DNA of 64,000 bases from Umbilicaria muhlenbergii (GCA_000611775.1 KK106981.1:751592-815591), one strand, 5' to 3'; positions 44,809-57,156 are shown, numbered from the stretch's first letter. Notes: generated by a model from the letters alone, not told the origin. Numbers and translations are program-made.

Positions 44809-45547
44809 ATGCCTCACGCAAAAAACGACAACATGAGCAGCCAAACAATGACCAACGGCGATAAGTCACAGTCCGAGTTCATCAGCGTAAGTGCTACTCC
44901 AATCCTACTCCCCTTTCGCCTCCCATTATCGCCTTCATCCCCAATACCGTTTTGGCGTCACACGACACTAACACCCCGTGCTACAGCACCTGGCCTCCTA
45001 CCCCGTCGTGTCCGACTCCATCAACACCTTCAAGTCGAATCCCTACGGCCAAAAATCCATCGACATCGCCGACGCCTCATACAACTCCTTCGTCAAGCCC
45101 GTCCTCCCCTACGCGCAACGCCCCTACGGCTACGTCGCTCCCTACGTCGCCAAAGCCGACCACGTCGCCTCATCCGGCCTGACTAAAGTGGACAAGACCT
45201 TCCCGATCGTGAAGGAAGACACGCAAAAGATCAAGTCCACCGTCTTCGACTACGCCTTGTACCCCTTCAAGCTGGCGGGCGAGAGCAAGGACTACGTCTT
45301 CAAGACCTACGACAGCGAGTACAAGAAGTGCGGCGGCGACGGCTACATCTCCGGCGGCAAGGCGATGATCACGACTGGCTTGGTGGTCACGAGCGATAGT
45401 TTGGCTTGGTTGAGTTCGTTCCTCGGGCAGAAGAAGGAGCAGAGTAAGGATGTTGTGCAGGAGAAGAGCGGGCAGGCCAATTCTTACATGCAGGAGAAGT
45501 CTGGCCAGGCGAAGGCGGCAGCGAAGGACAAGAGCGGCAACAACTAG
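44809..45547 (+). CDS. CAP20/perilipin-like lipid droplet protein
   Basis: Exons 44809-44886 and 44987-45547 (100-bp intron) give 212 aa. Splicing gives EFISHLASYPVVSDSINTFK, then the perilipin-like core: YNSFVKPVLPYAQRPYGYVA PYV, LTKVDKTFPIVKEDT, FDYALYPFKLAGESKDYVFK and VTSDSLAWLSSFLG. This is the pattern of Colletotrichum CAP20 and Metarhizium Mpl1, which coat lipid droplets and influence appressorium turgor. The C-terminus repeats an amphipathic QEKSGQA unit twice. Two start codons are possible, 44809 and 44833; the first is used. A pathogenic lifestyle is not proven by this gene, since saprobes also have it. Confidence 0.9.
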
Positions 45548-46316
45548 GACGTCGCAGTGTCAATTAGTTGGTCGGAGTGGTCGGATGGGGACGTGATGTG
45601 AATTGGCCAGGTTGCGAAAAGGCAAGGTGGTGGATAGTCTAATGGGGTTGTGTGCAAAGGTATTAGGAGCAGTTGGCACATAGACTGCGTGGTCTCCTTA
45701 GCTAGCTTGCTGATAGTATTGGCGACTGCTCTCGGGCGTTTGCAAAAATTGGAAATGAAACTTGCAATTTGCAATTCTTCCAGAACCGGATTGTGCTCTC
45801 ACCTCGTGAAAACGTGGAATGCGCATGAGCAGAGCCTTTGGTGGGAAATTGACATGTGATGCGCCAAGACTGAAACTTTAACCTAGTCCCCATACGTCAG
45901 TCCCGTAGCTGTGGATCATTCAACGAGTCTTTACGCTCTCGCCAGAACTACGAAGGAAGTATTGTACTCGTGGAACTTTCAATTGTCCTATGCATAGCAC
46001 GAGCGGCGCGGAGAACGGTCCGCGAGAGTGTTTGCGGCGTGATGCTCCGGCTCCTTCTCAGGTACCTTGGAAATCCCACATCAGATGCAGGGACTTCACA
46101 TCCACAAGCACAAGCACGCTTACATGCACCATCACGAGCAAAAGCCGAGAGAAAGCTCCCCAAGCAGAGCCAACAGAACCATAGACGGAATATGCTACAC
46201 CCTAAGCCTCTGATTCAAACCCCGCGCAGCCATTCATTGGGCACAAGTAACAAGTCAATCAACGCCAAGAAAACACCGTCGCTCACTCTCCCCCCAACCC
46301 CATTCCCTTCCCCAAC
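45548..46316. other. Intergenic, nothing recognised
   Basis: Convergent 3' flanks of the CAP20 gene and the giant coiled-coil gene. No RNA gene or repeat seen. Confidence 0.4.
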
Positions 46317-49300
46317 TTAGCCCCCTTTGAAATAGTCGCTCCCGCCCTCCAACGCCGCCGTCGGCATCTCAGTCCCAATGCCACTATCCGTCGCCGTCGG
46401 CCTCCCAAAAAGAACCATCTCGTTCGGCGCCACCGCCCCAACCCCACTGCCGTACCCCCTCCCCTCCCGCCCCTCCAACACCGCATCCTCGTCCTCGACC
46501 AACGCGCCCGTCCCCACCGTCCCAACAGTACTGGCGCCATAACTCTCCCGCCCGGCTTCACTCCCCACCCAGCTCCCCGTGCCGTCATAACTCCCACTCC
46601 CACTCCCACTCCCCATCCACGTCTCCCCCTCTCCCACACTCGTCTCCCGACCCGCAACCCCCCCCTCAAAACTCATCCGCCTCTCCGTCCCCGCATCACT
46701 TCCCCCCCTGGCCCTTTNNNNNNNNNNNNNNNNNNNNNNNNNNNNNNNNNNNNNNNNNNNNNNNNNNNNNNNNNNNNNNNNNNNNNNNNNNNNNNNNNNN
46801 NNNNNNNNNNNNNNNNNNNNNNNNNNNNNNNNNNNNNNNNNNNNNNNNNNNNNNNNNNNNNNNNNNNNNNNNNNNNNNNNNNNNNNNNNNNNNNNNNNNN
46901 NNNNNNNNNNNNCCCCCCCCGGCGGTGGTAGAGTTGGCAGTCGAAAAAGCCGGGTTGGCAAGAACCAAGGAGCGCTCGACGCCGGCGCCGCGGTTGTGCG
47001 CGCCCATGGTGCTGAGGCTGAGGATGCGGCGATCGCCCCGTTTGGACGCGGAGGACCGAGACGAGGCGGTGGAGCGCGCGGTCGGGTGGTGGCGGGGTTT
47101 GAGGGCGATGCCGAGGCCGGTGCTGGCTGCGGAGCCGGGAGGGTGGGAGGGGGCGGTCGTGGTGCTGGGGGTGCGGGTGACGGTGGAGGCGGCGCTGGCG
47201 GAGCTGGCGACGCGTTTGAGGTTCATGGCTTTGAGGCTGGCGGGCTTCTTCGCCGTCAGGAGTAAGCTTCGGGAGTGGTCGAGGATGCCGTCGAGGATTC
47301 TGCGCTCGAGGTTTTCGGCGCGCGATTCCATGATTTGGAGCTCCTCGCGGCGGATGTGGAGCGCCGTTTGGAGACTCGATAGGTCGGCTTGCAGGCGTGC
47401 TTTTTGGTTCGTGAGGTCGTCTTTTTCTTTCTTGAGTCTTTCTACGGAGGAGGTGAGATCGGATTTGGTTGAGGAGAGGGCGACGATGTCGGCTTCGACG
47501 GCTTCCTTTTGCGCAACGCGCTTCTCGAGGGCAATCGCGGCTTCTGCCGCTTCCCTGGCGCTGGTGTCTTGGGTTTCCGCGACAGCTGCTTGCTGCGCAG
47601 CGATAAAGGCGCTGAACTCGCTGGCGGTAGCTTCAACTTGTTGCTGGATCTGCTCCAGAACCTCGAGTTGAGCGGCTGATTTGCCAGCTTCAGTTGCATG
47701 CTCAACCAGCTTGTCTAATTTCGCATGCACTTCGGTGTCGTCATACTTTTCCGGAACGAAAGGCTCGTGGGTAAGCGGCGGTGAGGGCCAAGGGGCTGGA
47801 AGCGCTGGTATGGGGATGGAGGACGGGATAGCATCGACGCTTGTCTTCAGTTCTTCGGCTGAGCGTTGAGCTTGTTCGTAATGCTGGCTGACTATGCTTA
47901 GGACGTCTTTGATCGAATCCAAGATCTTTGGTTGGTATTCGGTGATATGTGCCTGCACTCCTCCAACGGCTGTCATGGTCTTCGAGATCTCTCCTCGCGT
48001 GAGATGGTGTTCTGCCTTGACCTCCGCTGATAGCAACGCAGTCGAGCCTTCAACTTTTGCATGCATGTCTTCCACACGGTTGAAGACCGTCTTCGAATCT
48101 TCGCCCATGCGGTCACAAGATTCGGCTACGCTGATGCCAAGGGTGTCAATGAGCGATTTGAGATCTTCTGCGACAGCTCTAGTAGCAGTGAGCGCTTCCA
48201 TAGTCTGGAACTCCTTATTTCCGATAGCGCTCGCTTTCTCATCCGCCGCCATTTGAGCATCGTCATACTTGAGCATGATCTCGTGGAATTTCTCCTCGAG
48301 TTTCGCAGTAAGCTCAGCTACAATGGACGCCTTGTGCTCGTCGTGCTTCTCAAATAGCGCAGCATCTCGCTCTTCCGTGTCCAGCTTCAAGCCCTCCGCG
48401 CTGCCGTGGGCCCTCTCGAATTCCCGCGTTACGATCTCTGTAAGCTCTTTGATGGTGGCCGTGGCGTTGTTGGCAGCGACCGCTTCGCTGATGGCGCTGC
48501 AGGACTTGGCCAACTCTTCAATGCCCTCTCCACCCTCATCGAGTTTGGCTTTGAGCTCCTCGCGGACATCGTCAAGGAAACCTTTGATCTCTTCGACTTT
48601 GTCAGCGATGCCTCCATGTTCGATTTTCCGGGCCTCAAAAGCTTGTGCTGTAAGGTCGGCCTCGGCTAGCATCTGATCCTTGAACTCTTTGATCGCGCCA
48701 TTAAGTCCTTCAATATCGGCCTTGTTCGGTAGTGCATCCACAGCAGGCAGGATAATCTCTTCGATGTGTGTCTTCGTGTCCATGCAGAGGCTCTCGAGGG
48801 CCTCGATGTCGGTTTTGGTAACCTTTTCAACGCCATCGTCTGGCACAGCTTTCTCCCGTACTTCCGCAAGACTAGCATAGACGTCTTTCAAGAGTCCTTC
48901 CAAAATACTGACGTCTTCTTTTGTGGCCCCATCAGTCTCCAAGCGATTTGCAACCTCTTCCACCGCATCACGGGTAGTCTTGGCAATTGACTCGACCAAC
49001 TCTAGATGCTCAGTTCGTGCCATACCTTCAGGATCAACCATCTCGTCGAGCTTAGCTTTGGTGTTTCTCAATAATGTCTCAATAGCATCGGTGTCGTCCT
49101 TCGAAACGGTGTTTGCGTCTTGACCTCGTTCTCGTTGCGCAAGCCCTGCAACAGAGGCTTGCACGTTTCTGAGCAAAATCTCTAGCCCCTCAAGATCTTC
49201 CTTCATGGCAATCCCTTCGGCAGGCTGTGGAGCTGGCGCTGGAGGAGGAGGCATATTGTCCAGTGCCTCGACTTTAATACTTAGCTGCGTGATCATGATC

Positions 49301-52300
49301 TCGAGGCGGTCGATGTCATCGCGCCGTAAGTTCTCCTCCGGTTGGGGGACAGTCTCCTCTGCAACTACGACCTCGCCACCTCTCGTGCCGATTACAACGT
49401 CCTCTACGCGATTCGCCATGCGTAATTCATCGATGTCGGCTCTGACATTTGCGAGGCCTTCTTTAAGAGCATCAAGTATCTCATAGTTGACGGTCATGTC
49501 AAGAGGTTTGTTAACCATCTTCTCGATATCAGCACGGAGCCCATCGAGGCCGTCGTTTAGAGCATCTAGCAATTCTCCAGTGTTCGAAATAACGCTCTCG
49601 GCTCCATCACGCGGTCTTTCAAGATCAGCACGAATGGCCTCAAGTCCCTCACGAACTGTATCTAGGATCTCTTCCTTGTCCGTGGTGGCGCCTCCTCGTA
49701 TGAGTGTAGTCGCCAAGCTCTCGCGTAGATGCTCAAACTCTTCTTTCATCAAGGTGATTGTTTCAGCATCACTCTGTGAGTCCCGGCTCCTTGGCTCATC
49801 GTTCTTCATTTCCTCAAGACCATCCTTTATGGCGTCCAGGACCTCTTCTCTGCTCGCTGTGGAGATTCCAATATTAGTCATCGATGAGGAAATAGTCTGA
49901 CGGAGGTGTTCGAATTCTTTCTCCATCATATCCAGCAGTTCTCCACTGTTGGTTGCTTCTGAAGGCTGCGGCACATTCGCAATCGTTCTCTCAAGATCGG
50001 CCCGGAGGTGCTCCAGTCCATCGCGCACAGTGTCGATGATCTCGTCCTTGCCCGTGACATCAGCTGCGCGGTCGACGTAGGTTTCGATATCTGCCCGGAG
50101 GACTTCAAGGCCGTCTTTCATGGCGTCGAGAACCTGCTCCGTATCCCTTCCATTGGCGGCAGAATACTGCTTGAACTCGCCTCTCATGCCTTCGATCAAT
50201 TCTTGCATCTTTTCCAGGACCTGTTCACCAACCCCTGCCATGGGAGTACCTACACCATCAAGGCCTGCCTTGACAGCGTCGAATAAATCTTCACGGTTCA
50301 CTTCGATTTCCCTGGGTAAAGGTGCCTGAGTTGATAGGCCCTCTTTGACAGCGTCCAGTACGTCCTCTCTAGTTATTTCGCACTCTCGTGCGGCGGCGGT
50401 ATGTGTCGTTGGAAAGTCGAACGTCTCCAGACACTCTCTAACCGTCATGAGGATCTCCTCCCTTGTAATGCTAGCTTCGGTCTCAATGGGTGTGGGCGGT
50501 TTGAAATCTTGTAACGCTTTCTGGACAGCGTCCAGGACTTCATCATAGCCGACCCCGCCGACTTCGCGAGATTGAGGTTGCGGTTGATATCCTTGTAAGC
50601 CTTCCTTCAGACATTGCAGAATCTCATCACGCTCGAGACCAAAATTCTGAAGCTCGATCTCAGGCTTGTACGTTTCCCAGGCTTCTCTTACGGCCTCCAA
50701 GATTTCCTCTCTCTCAATGCCCGTTCCTGGGTTCTGCACGGCTACTTGCTGTTGTAGAGGCATCTCCTTTAACGCGTTCCTCACTGCCATGTACACCTCC
50801 TGGCCATCTACAGTGCTTCGAGATATCGATGAGGATGAGGATTCTCGCCGCCGCTCACGCATGACACGATCCATGTGGACTTTCAGCTCGGCCAGGCCAT
50901 CTTCCACAATCTTCGCTATCTCTTCTCGCCCAGGGCCATGAACATCGCCCCGTGAATTGCTCTGACCGTGAGTAGACTCTGCTTGTTCGAGCTTGCGACC
51001 AATTTCACGGCCCATACCGAGGACCTCGCCACGCAGCTCTCGTACCAAGGCTTTGATCTCTGCTGTTAATCCACCACCCTCTGTTACGCTATCTTTTATT
51101 CTCTTGAGCATCTTGAGGATATCTTCACTCACGAAATCAGCTGCCCTCGGGCTCGAATATGGTTTCTGGGCATCAACAGCAATTCTCTGGGCTTCCGGTG
51201 AACCCAGCCTTACTGAGCGGGCCATGACCACTCCTGGATGACCCTCAAAATCGAGCTGACCCAGCGTGGGTGGCTGTTCTCCGATACAGCTGCCATTGCC
51301 TTCTCGGGAAACAAGAGCACGACTACCAGAGCTATCCTTGAGGAATGTCAGTATTTCTTCGAGTTTCTTAGTCACTGCAGCATCGCCCGATTCAACGGGC
51401 CTATCCTTAAGGTTGGAGAGCGTGGTGAGAACTCGTTCTTGCCCTTCCTTTGTGCCCATTTCTCGCAAGATCTTCTCCAAGAGTGCTAAGCTGGCTGCCC
51501 CATCCATCGAATACGGTGATGTTGAACTTGCCAGCTCTCGCTCAATAGTCGCAGCAAAACTGTTGGGACTCGGTATTCTAGGTAGCGAGAAACTCTTCGC
51601 CATCCCAGGTGGAGAACCATGTGGCTTGTTGTCAAGTAAGTATGCTCCAGTACCTCTGTTGTAGTGACTAGCCGACCGGCTGCTATGGTCTGTCCCAGGA
51701 TCGAGCATACGCGTTGACAGATTCGAGACCAGTTCGCGCAAGCTCTTCCTAATGTCCTCATCCCGGGCGTTGGTGGCTTCCTTCAAGCTGATTAGATCCG
51801 TTGCATTGTCCTTGCTTCGCCTACTGAGCTGCGTCATTTCTCGTTGTAAATTCGTTGCGATGCTCGTAAGGCTTAGGAGGTGGGTGGAAATAGCGTCAAT
51901 AGTTTGGGGTGACCTTGTCAGAGATGTCGACCCGTTGGTGATGTTCGAAAGAGAACTGTCAAGATCCTTGGGGGTAGGCATGTTTTGTAGAGCTAGCAGG
52001 GTCGCGGAGGTAGGTGTGTTCTCTCCGAGGATAGCTTTTGGAGGTTGCCTCGTAGATGGCCGCAGACTGGGCATATCCCGGCCAAGGTCTTTGGCACTAG
52101 GTGTGGGTGTTCCTGAACGGGTCGGGCTTCTCTCTGGAGATCTGTTCTCATAGTCCAATGTTGGCGTACGTGCTATTCTCTCGGGAGACCTTTCTGGCGA
52201 TCTTCCCCCTTCTAAGTAGCTGCTCAAATCCCGGACACTGCCGTTACTGTTCTGTAGTGACTGCATGCGCCTCTGATATTGGCCTTTGATCAGTGATTTA

Positions 52301-52509
52301 TCCGGTGATTTGCTGGGCATTGGATTCGTAGTGTAGGCGCTTTCGCGTGCTCTTGAAGTCAGCGCTTCTGCTGCCGCCGCTATTGACGCGGAGGTGTTGG
52401 GTCTTGCTGCTGGGCTGGCTGAACCTGGGTTCAATGGAAGAGGCGGCGGTGCACGTTCCGGGTCAGAGCTATCCCACCTGCGTTTCCCAAGAATTGAGGT
52501 TAGCTTCAT
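46317..52509 (-). CDS. Giant coiled-coil protein with degenerate tandem repeats (crosses assembly gap)
   Basis: Roughly 2000 aa, interrupted by 195 N. The start MKLTSILGKRRWDSSDPE is at 52509. The first 330 residues are disordered and Ser/Pro rich (SPERSPERI). Residues about 575-1070 hold a dozen or so degenerate repeats of 30-40 aa around the motif EEILDTVREGLEAIRADLE. Then come about 600 residues of continuous heptad-type helix, a stretch RLKKEKDDLTNQKARLQADL, and a Ser/Thr/Gly-rich tail. The reading frame before the gap differs from that after it, so gap length is probably inexact; the tail after the gap (ends GGSDYFKGG) is joined by inference. No intron seen in 5.6 kb. Not recognised by name; a structural or septum/cytoskeleton tether role is only a guess. 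Confidence 0.8.
46718..46912. other. Assembly gap of 195 N
   Basis: Unknown bases within the coding region of the giant coiled-coil gene. Flanks are C-rich tracts, which probably blocked assembly. Confidence 0.99.
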
Positions 52510-53121
52510 CAAATATGCGTGGATAGCATGGCAAACGGCTCAGAAGAGCGCGATCGCGTTGCAAACGCGCAAACAGTGGTATAAAAGATAGGCGTACATG
52601 GGAACCGATGAACGGCCAGAGTCCGAGAATGAGGGCTGATGCTTGAGCATAAGCTCCCGGTCACGGGATCCTTCTCTATCCACAGACGGCATCTTCGTTT
52701 CCTTTCTCAGTGTATGTAGTCGCCCAATGAGGTGTGGTGGACCCAGACGAGGAATGCTGTCTGGAATGTAGACCCTTCAAGCGACGGCCTACTGGCAGGT
52801 CATGTTCGATATCTGAGGGGTTTGAAGAGCTGCAACTCTGCAATTGCAACTGCTGAAGCAAGTGAAGAATTATTATCGACGTGACGCGATGCGACAATTA
52901 TCATGCGATGCGACAGTGAGCTTGTAAATGGATATAAACATCGAATAAACATTGAACCTCGAACAAGGCGCTAGTGGTCCGAAAGAGGAAAGCGCGACTC
53001 GCTAGACTGACCAATCCTGCAATTTCGACGGGAAGGGCTGCCAAACCCTTCCACAACGAAATTTGACAACCTTGAAGACGAGACTATCGACAACGACGCC
53101 GATCGACCGCCAACAGCAACG
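52510..53121. other. Divergent promoter region
   Basis: Shared upstream region of the coiled-coil gene and RPL27. Contains several GATGCGACA-type repeats at 52880-52915. No gene seen. Confidence 0.45.
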
Positions 53122-53760
53122 ATGAAGTGTAAGCCGAGACGGAAGCTGGAAATCGTGAACAGCTGAAGCTGACGAAGTTCCTGTAGTCCTCAAAGTCGGC
53201 CGCGTGGCCATCATCACCCGAGGCAGATATGCAGGAAAGAAGGTACGAACGACCATAACACTCTATTTTCCTACAATGCAGAGGACAGGCTTCTCGCAAT
53301 TGAAGGCCCTGTTGTAGTGGAAAGGACGTGCACTGACAATTTATTGTGATTAGGTTGTCATCATCCAGCCTCTCGACACTGGCTCGAAGTCGCACCCATT
53401 CCCCCACGCCTTGGTGGCCGGCATTGAGCGCTATCCATCCCAGATCACCCGTCGCATGTCAAAAGGTCGCCAGGCCAAGCGCAGCAAGGTCAAGCCATTC
53501 ATCAAGACCATCAACTACAACCATCTAATGCCAACACGGTACACTTTGGAATTGGAGGGATTGAAGGGTGTGGTGACGAACGACACATTCAAGGAGGTCT
53601 CAGAGAGGGAGAACGCGAAGAAGACGGTGAAGAAGGCGTTGGAGGAGCGATACACGAGTGGGAAGAATCGGTGGTTTTTCACTCAGTTGAGTGAGTGCAT
53701 AGTCTCGCGACCATTCTCGCCGAGAGAGTATTCTACTGACACCATCATCCAGGGTTTTGA
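53122..53760 (+). CDS. RPL27: 60S ribosomal protein L27 (eL27)
   Basis: Cytosolic large-subunit ribosomal protein. Exons 53122-53128, 53187-53242, 53354-53690 and 53753-53760 encode 135 aa. The first exon has seven bases (ATGAAGT) and the last has eight, completing the RF-stop. The joined sequence reads [79 protein letters not shown] and [12 protein letters not shown], a full match to eL27. Introns are 58, 111 and 62 bp. The ORF-sized middle exon alone would give wrong termini. Confidence 0.97.
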
Positions 53761-54570
53761 GCGGTTCAAATTCACGAGATCATGGGATGGTTGCATAAGT
53801 GCGGGCTGTTCCTAGCTGTTGCTAGAATCAAGACATAGTGCAATACAGATCTGCAGGAAACCAAATGCGCTGCATCCAGCATGGAGACACTATATACATT
53901 GTGTGATATGCTGATATCGAAGCTGACTAGCTACCTATGGGTATATTTTCTCATCCACCACTGCTACTTTCATCAACAAGACAATGCAGCGAAGCGGTCG
54001 CGTCGACACGAGTATGTGTATGGAGTGGAGGAGCATGCGATCATAAAGTCCACCGCTCATAGAGCCACTGAGGAATCGATCAGAGGAGTCGACGACGGTC
54101 TCGCCGAACCTGTGGCGACTTAGTCGCAACTGGCTGTTAAACAGTCTATCGTTGGCAACTTAAGGATGCCTGGCAAGGTTCGAGCAAGAAACCAACACTT
54201 GTTACTCCTCAGGATTATACGCAAGAAGGCGAGTCATTGTCAACCTTAACTCATGGTTGCCAGTCAGCCACGCCTTTTTTATGGCACCGCACCGGGTAAC
54301 TGATGACGACCGAGACGTGAAAGAGGGATGGCGGTTTAACAAAGTGGCTACATCTGCTGCGGGTTTCAGTCAGAGGATCATAGTAGGTATACGTTTCTAG
54401 AAAAAACACTACATTAACAGCAGGAATACGTTCATCAGTCGCCCTCAGCACTCGCACCGCGTTTAAGTGAAGAGCATGCAAAAGCAGGAGAATCGACAAA
54501 CTCTTGAATGAAGAACTTTCCTAACTCCCTCTGGAATGGGTGCGGCGTTTTCAAGGAGCAAAATTTAGAG
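53761..54570. other. Intergenic with a tRNA-like fragment
   Basis: At about 54331-54362 the minus strand reads GTAGCCACTTTGTTAAACC, resembling the A-box half of the tRNA-like units at 54571 and 55127; no matching 3' half was found. Otherwise nothing recognised. Confidence 0.4.
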
Positions 54571-54696
54571 GCCGCCGGTGAGACTCGAACTCCACTGTCC
54601 CAGAGTTCTCCGCAGATCTTTAAATGTCACACTCGTACACCTTAGTCAGACCAATCAGGCAGGTATCTGGCGCCTTGACAATTTGGCTACGTCGAC
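54571..54696 (-). tRNA. tRNA-like Pol III unit with long insert, copy 1 (probably degenerate)
   Basis: Minus strand: acceptor-like GTCGACG, TA, D-arm GCC-loop-GGC, then anticodon-stem half CCAGA paired with TCTGG about 60 bases later, and T-arm GGAG TTCGAGT CTCAC ending CGGCGGC. A-box and B-box promoter motifs are present and a TTTT stretch follows. The T stem has an extra G and the acceptor has two mismatches. The long loop would have to be an intron or an insertion. Amino acid not assigned. Confidence 0.45.
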
Positions 54697-55126
54697 TTCC
54701 AATAGGCAATTAAGGGCTTGAAAAGGTTACATCGCATGTCGGCTCTCCTGACATCCAATGATCATCGACGGGGTTTCGGTGTTACATGGCTGGCTAGAAT
54801 CCTGGCAGAGAAGTGCTCAAGAAGCGAAACGAGTGATCATTGGCCAGAAGACTTATGCAATCCACAATCACCTATCGAGCAGACCATATCGGCCATCGAC
54901 CTTTCATCTCAATACCATTCCTCAGCCCGTCTGCAAAGACAAGAGTAAAAGGCGAGGATGGTGAAGGACATGGGTGTTGACCTGCTTGACTGAACTGACA
55001 AATATGGGTTATGAACGAAGAAACGCTTACCCCATATCGCAATGGAACAACCAATACTTCGTCCATCAACTTTGCGTCACTGGGAATGAATCACGTGAGG
55101 TTGGCAAAAATGATCCGTAAAAAGAT
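54697..55126. other. Intergenic
   Basis: Spacer between the two tRNA-like units; nothing recognised. Confidence 0.4.
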
Positions 55127-55307
55127 TGTCGGCGGTGAGATTTGGACTCACGATTACCAGTTCCCAGAGGCCGTCACAGCTTCCCGCATCATATCTTGCA
55201 GTGTGTGGGTCTCCATGGTAGGAGGGAAAACGCACGTACAAGTGAAGTTAACGGTTAGCTGACGAGGGAGGTGGAGGACCGGCGCCTTAACCGTTGGCTA
55301 CGCTGAC
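55127..55307 (-). tRNA. tRNA-like Pol III unit with long insert, copy 2 (probably degenerate)
   Basis: Minus strand: acceptor GTCAGCG pairs with CGCCGAC at the end (one mismatch), D-arm GCC AACGGTTAA GGC, anticodon-stem half CCGGT and its partner ACTGG (one mismatch) separated by about 115 bases, and a perfect T-stem GTGAG TCCAAAT CTCAC. The T-loop lacks the usual TTCGA. A run of five T follows within 5 bp, as a Pol III terminator should. The insert is longer than usual fungal tRNA introns, so a disrupted tRNA or a tRNA-derived element is likely. Confidence 0.5.
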
Positions 55308-55854
55308 TTGAATTGCTTAGGCAGTGTGCTTACGAGCTATATAAGCGTGCTCGACTGTTGGTGAGAGTGAAGTCAGCATTCACTCGCATGAGTGGGATGT
55401 TGTGCACTGTCCCGAGCCGGCTCGTCCGCGGACTGGCTGCGACAGAATGTTGAGATCACTGCTAGGTATGGTATTTGAACCGCCAGTTTGCTGAAACAAG
55501 AGGTTTCGTATAATGGGTCGAAGTGAGAGGAGATATTGGTGTTATGATGGAACCGAATGATCTCGTATATTTATTGTGCTTAAGAAATCCTCAACGTACA
55601 ACGCGTCGCTCTAGGCTATGCCATGCTTGGAAGATCCTCGTCCTCTTCCGAAAGTTCTAGTTACCACATGGAGATAACACTCAAGAATGCCCTGACAGTA
55701 ACTCTTTTGACTTCAGTCGTTGGTCTTGAACTAGCAACTGCACTTTCAAACATAGCAGCATCACCACACAACAAGCGCGTCTTTCTACTCGTATACACGT
55801 AAAGCATCATCACTCAACAAAGCTTACGACACCACACTGGAAGGCCAAGCAAAA
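55308..55854. other. Intergenic, nothing recognised
   Basis: No coding or RNA feature supported. Confidence 0.4.
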
Positions 55855-56571
55855 TTGATTAGGTGGCTTGCCGAGCATTATACGAGGCCTTACACGCAAT
55901 CGAGCTGCGAAATATTGCCTTGTGACTCGAACATCCATGACACGCCAGACGACCAGAACCTCAGACGCGACATGACAACTCGACAGAACACAACACGGCA
56001 ACCCTCAATATACATGGAGGTTGGGATCGACACCTTTATACAACCCCACGCGGTTCCACGCATCGAAGCCTTCATTAATTCCGTCCTACATTGGCACAGC
56101 AAACATTTACCACACACGCTCAGTCGTCTGAAGTCTTGGCTCTTCCTCGTCAGCGATGCCAACCTGCAGCATCTGGACCGAACGAGGATAGCGGTAGCAG
56201 TACTCCCGCACATCCTATACCACCTGGAATGCATCATGGGGGACATCAACGTGGAGGAAGAGGAAACGAAAGCTGAAGGCGTGATCATGGAGGTCCGGAA
56301 CTGTTTATGTTATACATCTTGGTCTGCCTTCGTCTTCAATTCCATCATGGCCATTAGCACCGTCCTGAGCACGCCGGGTCTCGTCGCCAAAGTAATCGTA
56401 GCGATCGATCTCTGCATCGAAAGCTTGCTTTGTCGGATGGCCGAGTCGCTGTTCTTCGAGGTCGTTCGACTTGTGATCCATGAGGTTATGTTTCATCAGA
56501 AATTCCTGTGGCTCTTCGACCCGGTATTCGCGGAGGCGCCGGAGGAGGACGAGGATTTCGAGGAGGACTGA
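55855..56571 (+). CDS. Hypothetical protein, helical, acidic C-terminus
   Basis: Open frame of 238 aa, no recognised family. The likely start is internal (MTTRQNTTRQPSIYMEVGID at about 55972), because the first 40 codons are low in character. The body looks like a compact helical protein: LHWHSKHLPHTLSRLKSWLF, AVAVLPHILYHLECIMGDI, VFNSIMAISTVLSTPGLVAK, VAIDLCIESLLCRMAESLFF and EVMFHQKFLWLFDPVF, then an acidic tail EEDEDFEED. Hydrophobic helices suggest membrane association or a packed bundle. Lies in an otherwise gene-poor accessory stretch, so it is probably a lineage-specific gene. Confidence 0.55.
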   Translation: MIRWLAEHYTRPYTQSSCEILPCDSNIHDTPDDQNLRRDMTTRQNTTRQPSIYMEVGIDTFIQPHAVPRIEAFINSVLHWHSKHLPHTLSRLKSWLFLVSDANLQHLDRTRIAVAVLPHILYHLECIMGDINVEEEETKAEGVIMEVRNCLCYTSWSAFVFNSIMAISTVLSTPGLVAKVIVAIDLCIESLLCRMAESLFFEVVRLVIHEVMFHQKFLWLFDPVFAEAPEEDEDFEED

Positions 56572-57156
56572 CATGGATCGCCGCCTCGCGAACATGCTTT
56601 CGGCTCGTTCCTGCGGCTGCGCTTTTCATGCTTTCCAGGCGATCCGAGGCGGCAACGCCAGGCGGGACTTTCCACGCAAAATGCGCAAGCGCGCACCCCA
56701 ACACATATTGTACCTTAGTACAGAGGGACCGACAACGTCCGTCGGAAAGAATCAACGGGAATTGAAAGGGAATCAGAGCTGAAGTGGAAGTTGATCGGGC
56801 TAACCCCTTGCGTCGCACGATCCAGGGGCCCCGCTGCAGGCAATCGCTCGGCTGCTTTCCCCACACCACTCCCCTCTGCCGTTTGCGCGATGAGCCTGCA
56901 GATCTTCTATGCTCGATCGGGCAAGGCGAGCCAGCCACATTCAGCTTAGCCAGTCATCCGCCGGCTAAGGGCTTCAGAAGGTTCAGGTCCCTGTTTCCTG
57001 CATCCAACCTCAGCTCCAGTTCGACATCCATCTCACTTCGTCGCCTGGATACCTTAATCGTCAGTGTTTTCACCCATCTATCCTCATTTGCTGTCACTAT
57101 TCTTCTGACTACACCTTGCATTGGCCATCTGTGTCCCAAGGCTGTACACTGTGGCC
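56572..57156. other. Intergenic, promoter of next gene
   Basis: Pyrimidine-rich sequence at 56990-57150 fits a long 5' UTR. No gene seen. Confidence 0.45.

Noticed and set aside
54331-54362. Third tRNA-like unit
   Set aside because: Only the A-box half is visible; no T-arm or terminator at the expected distance.
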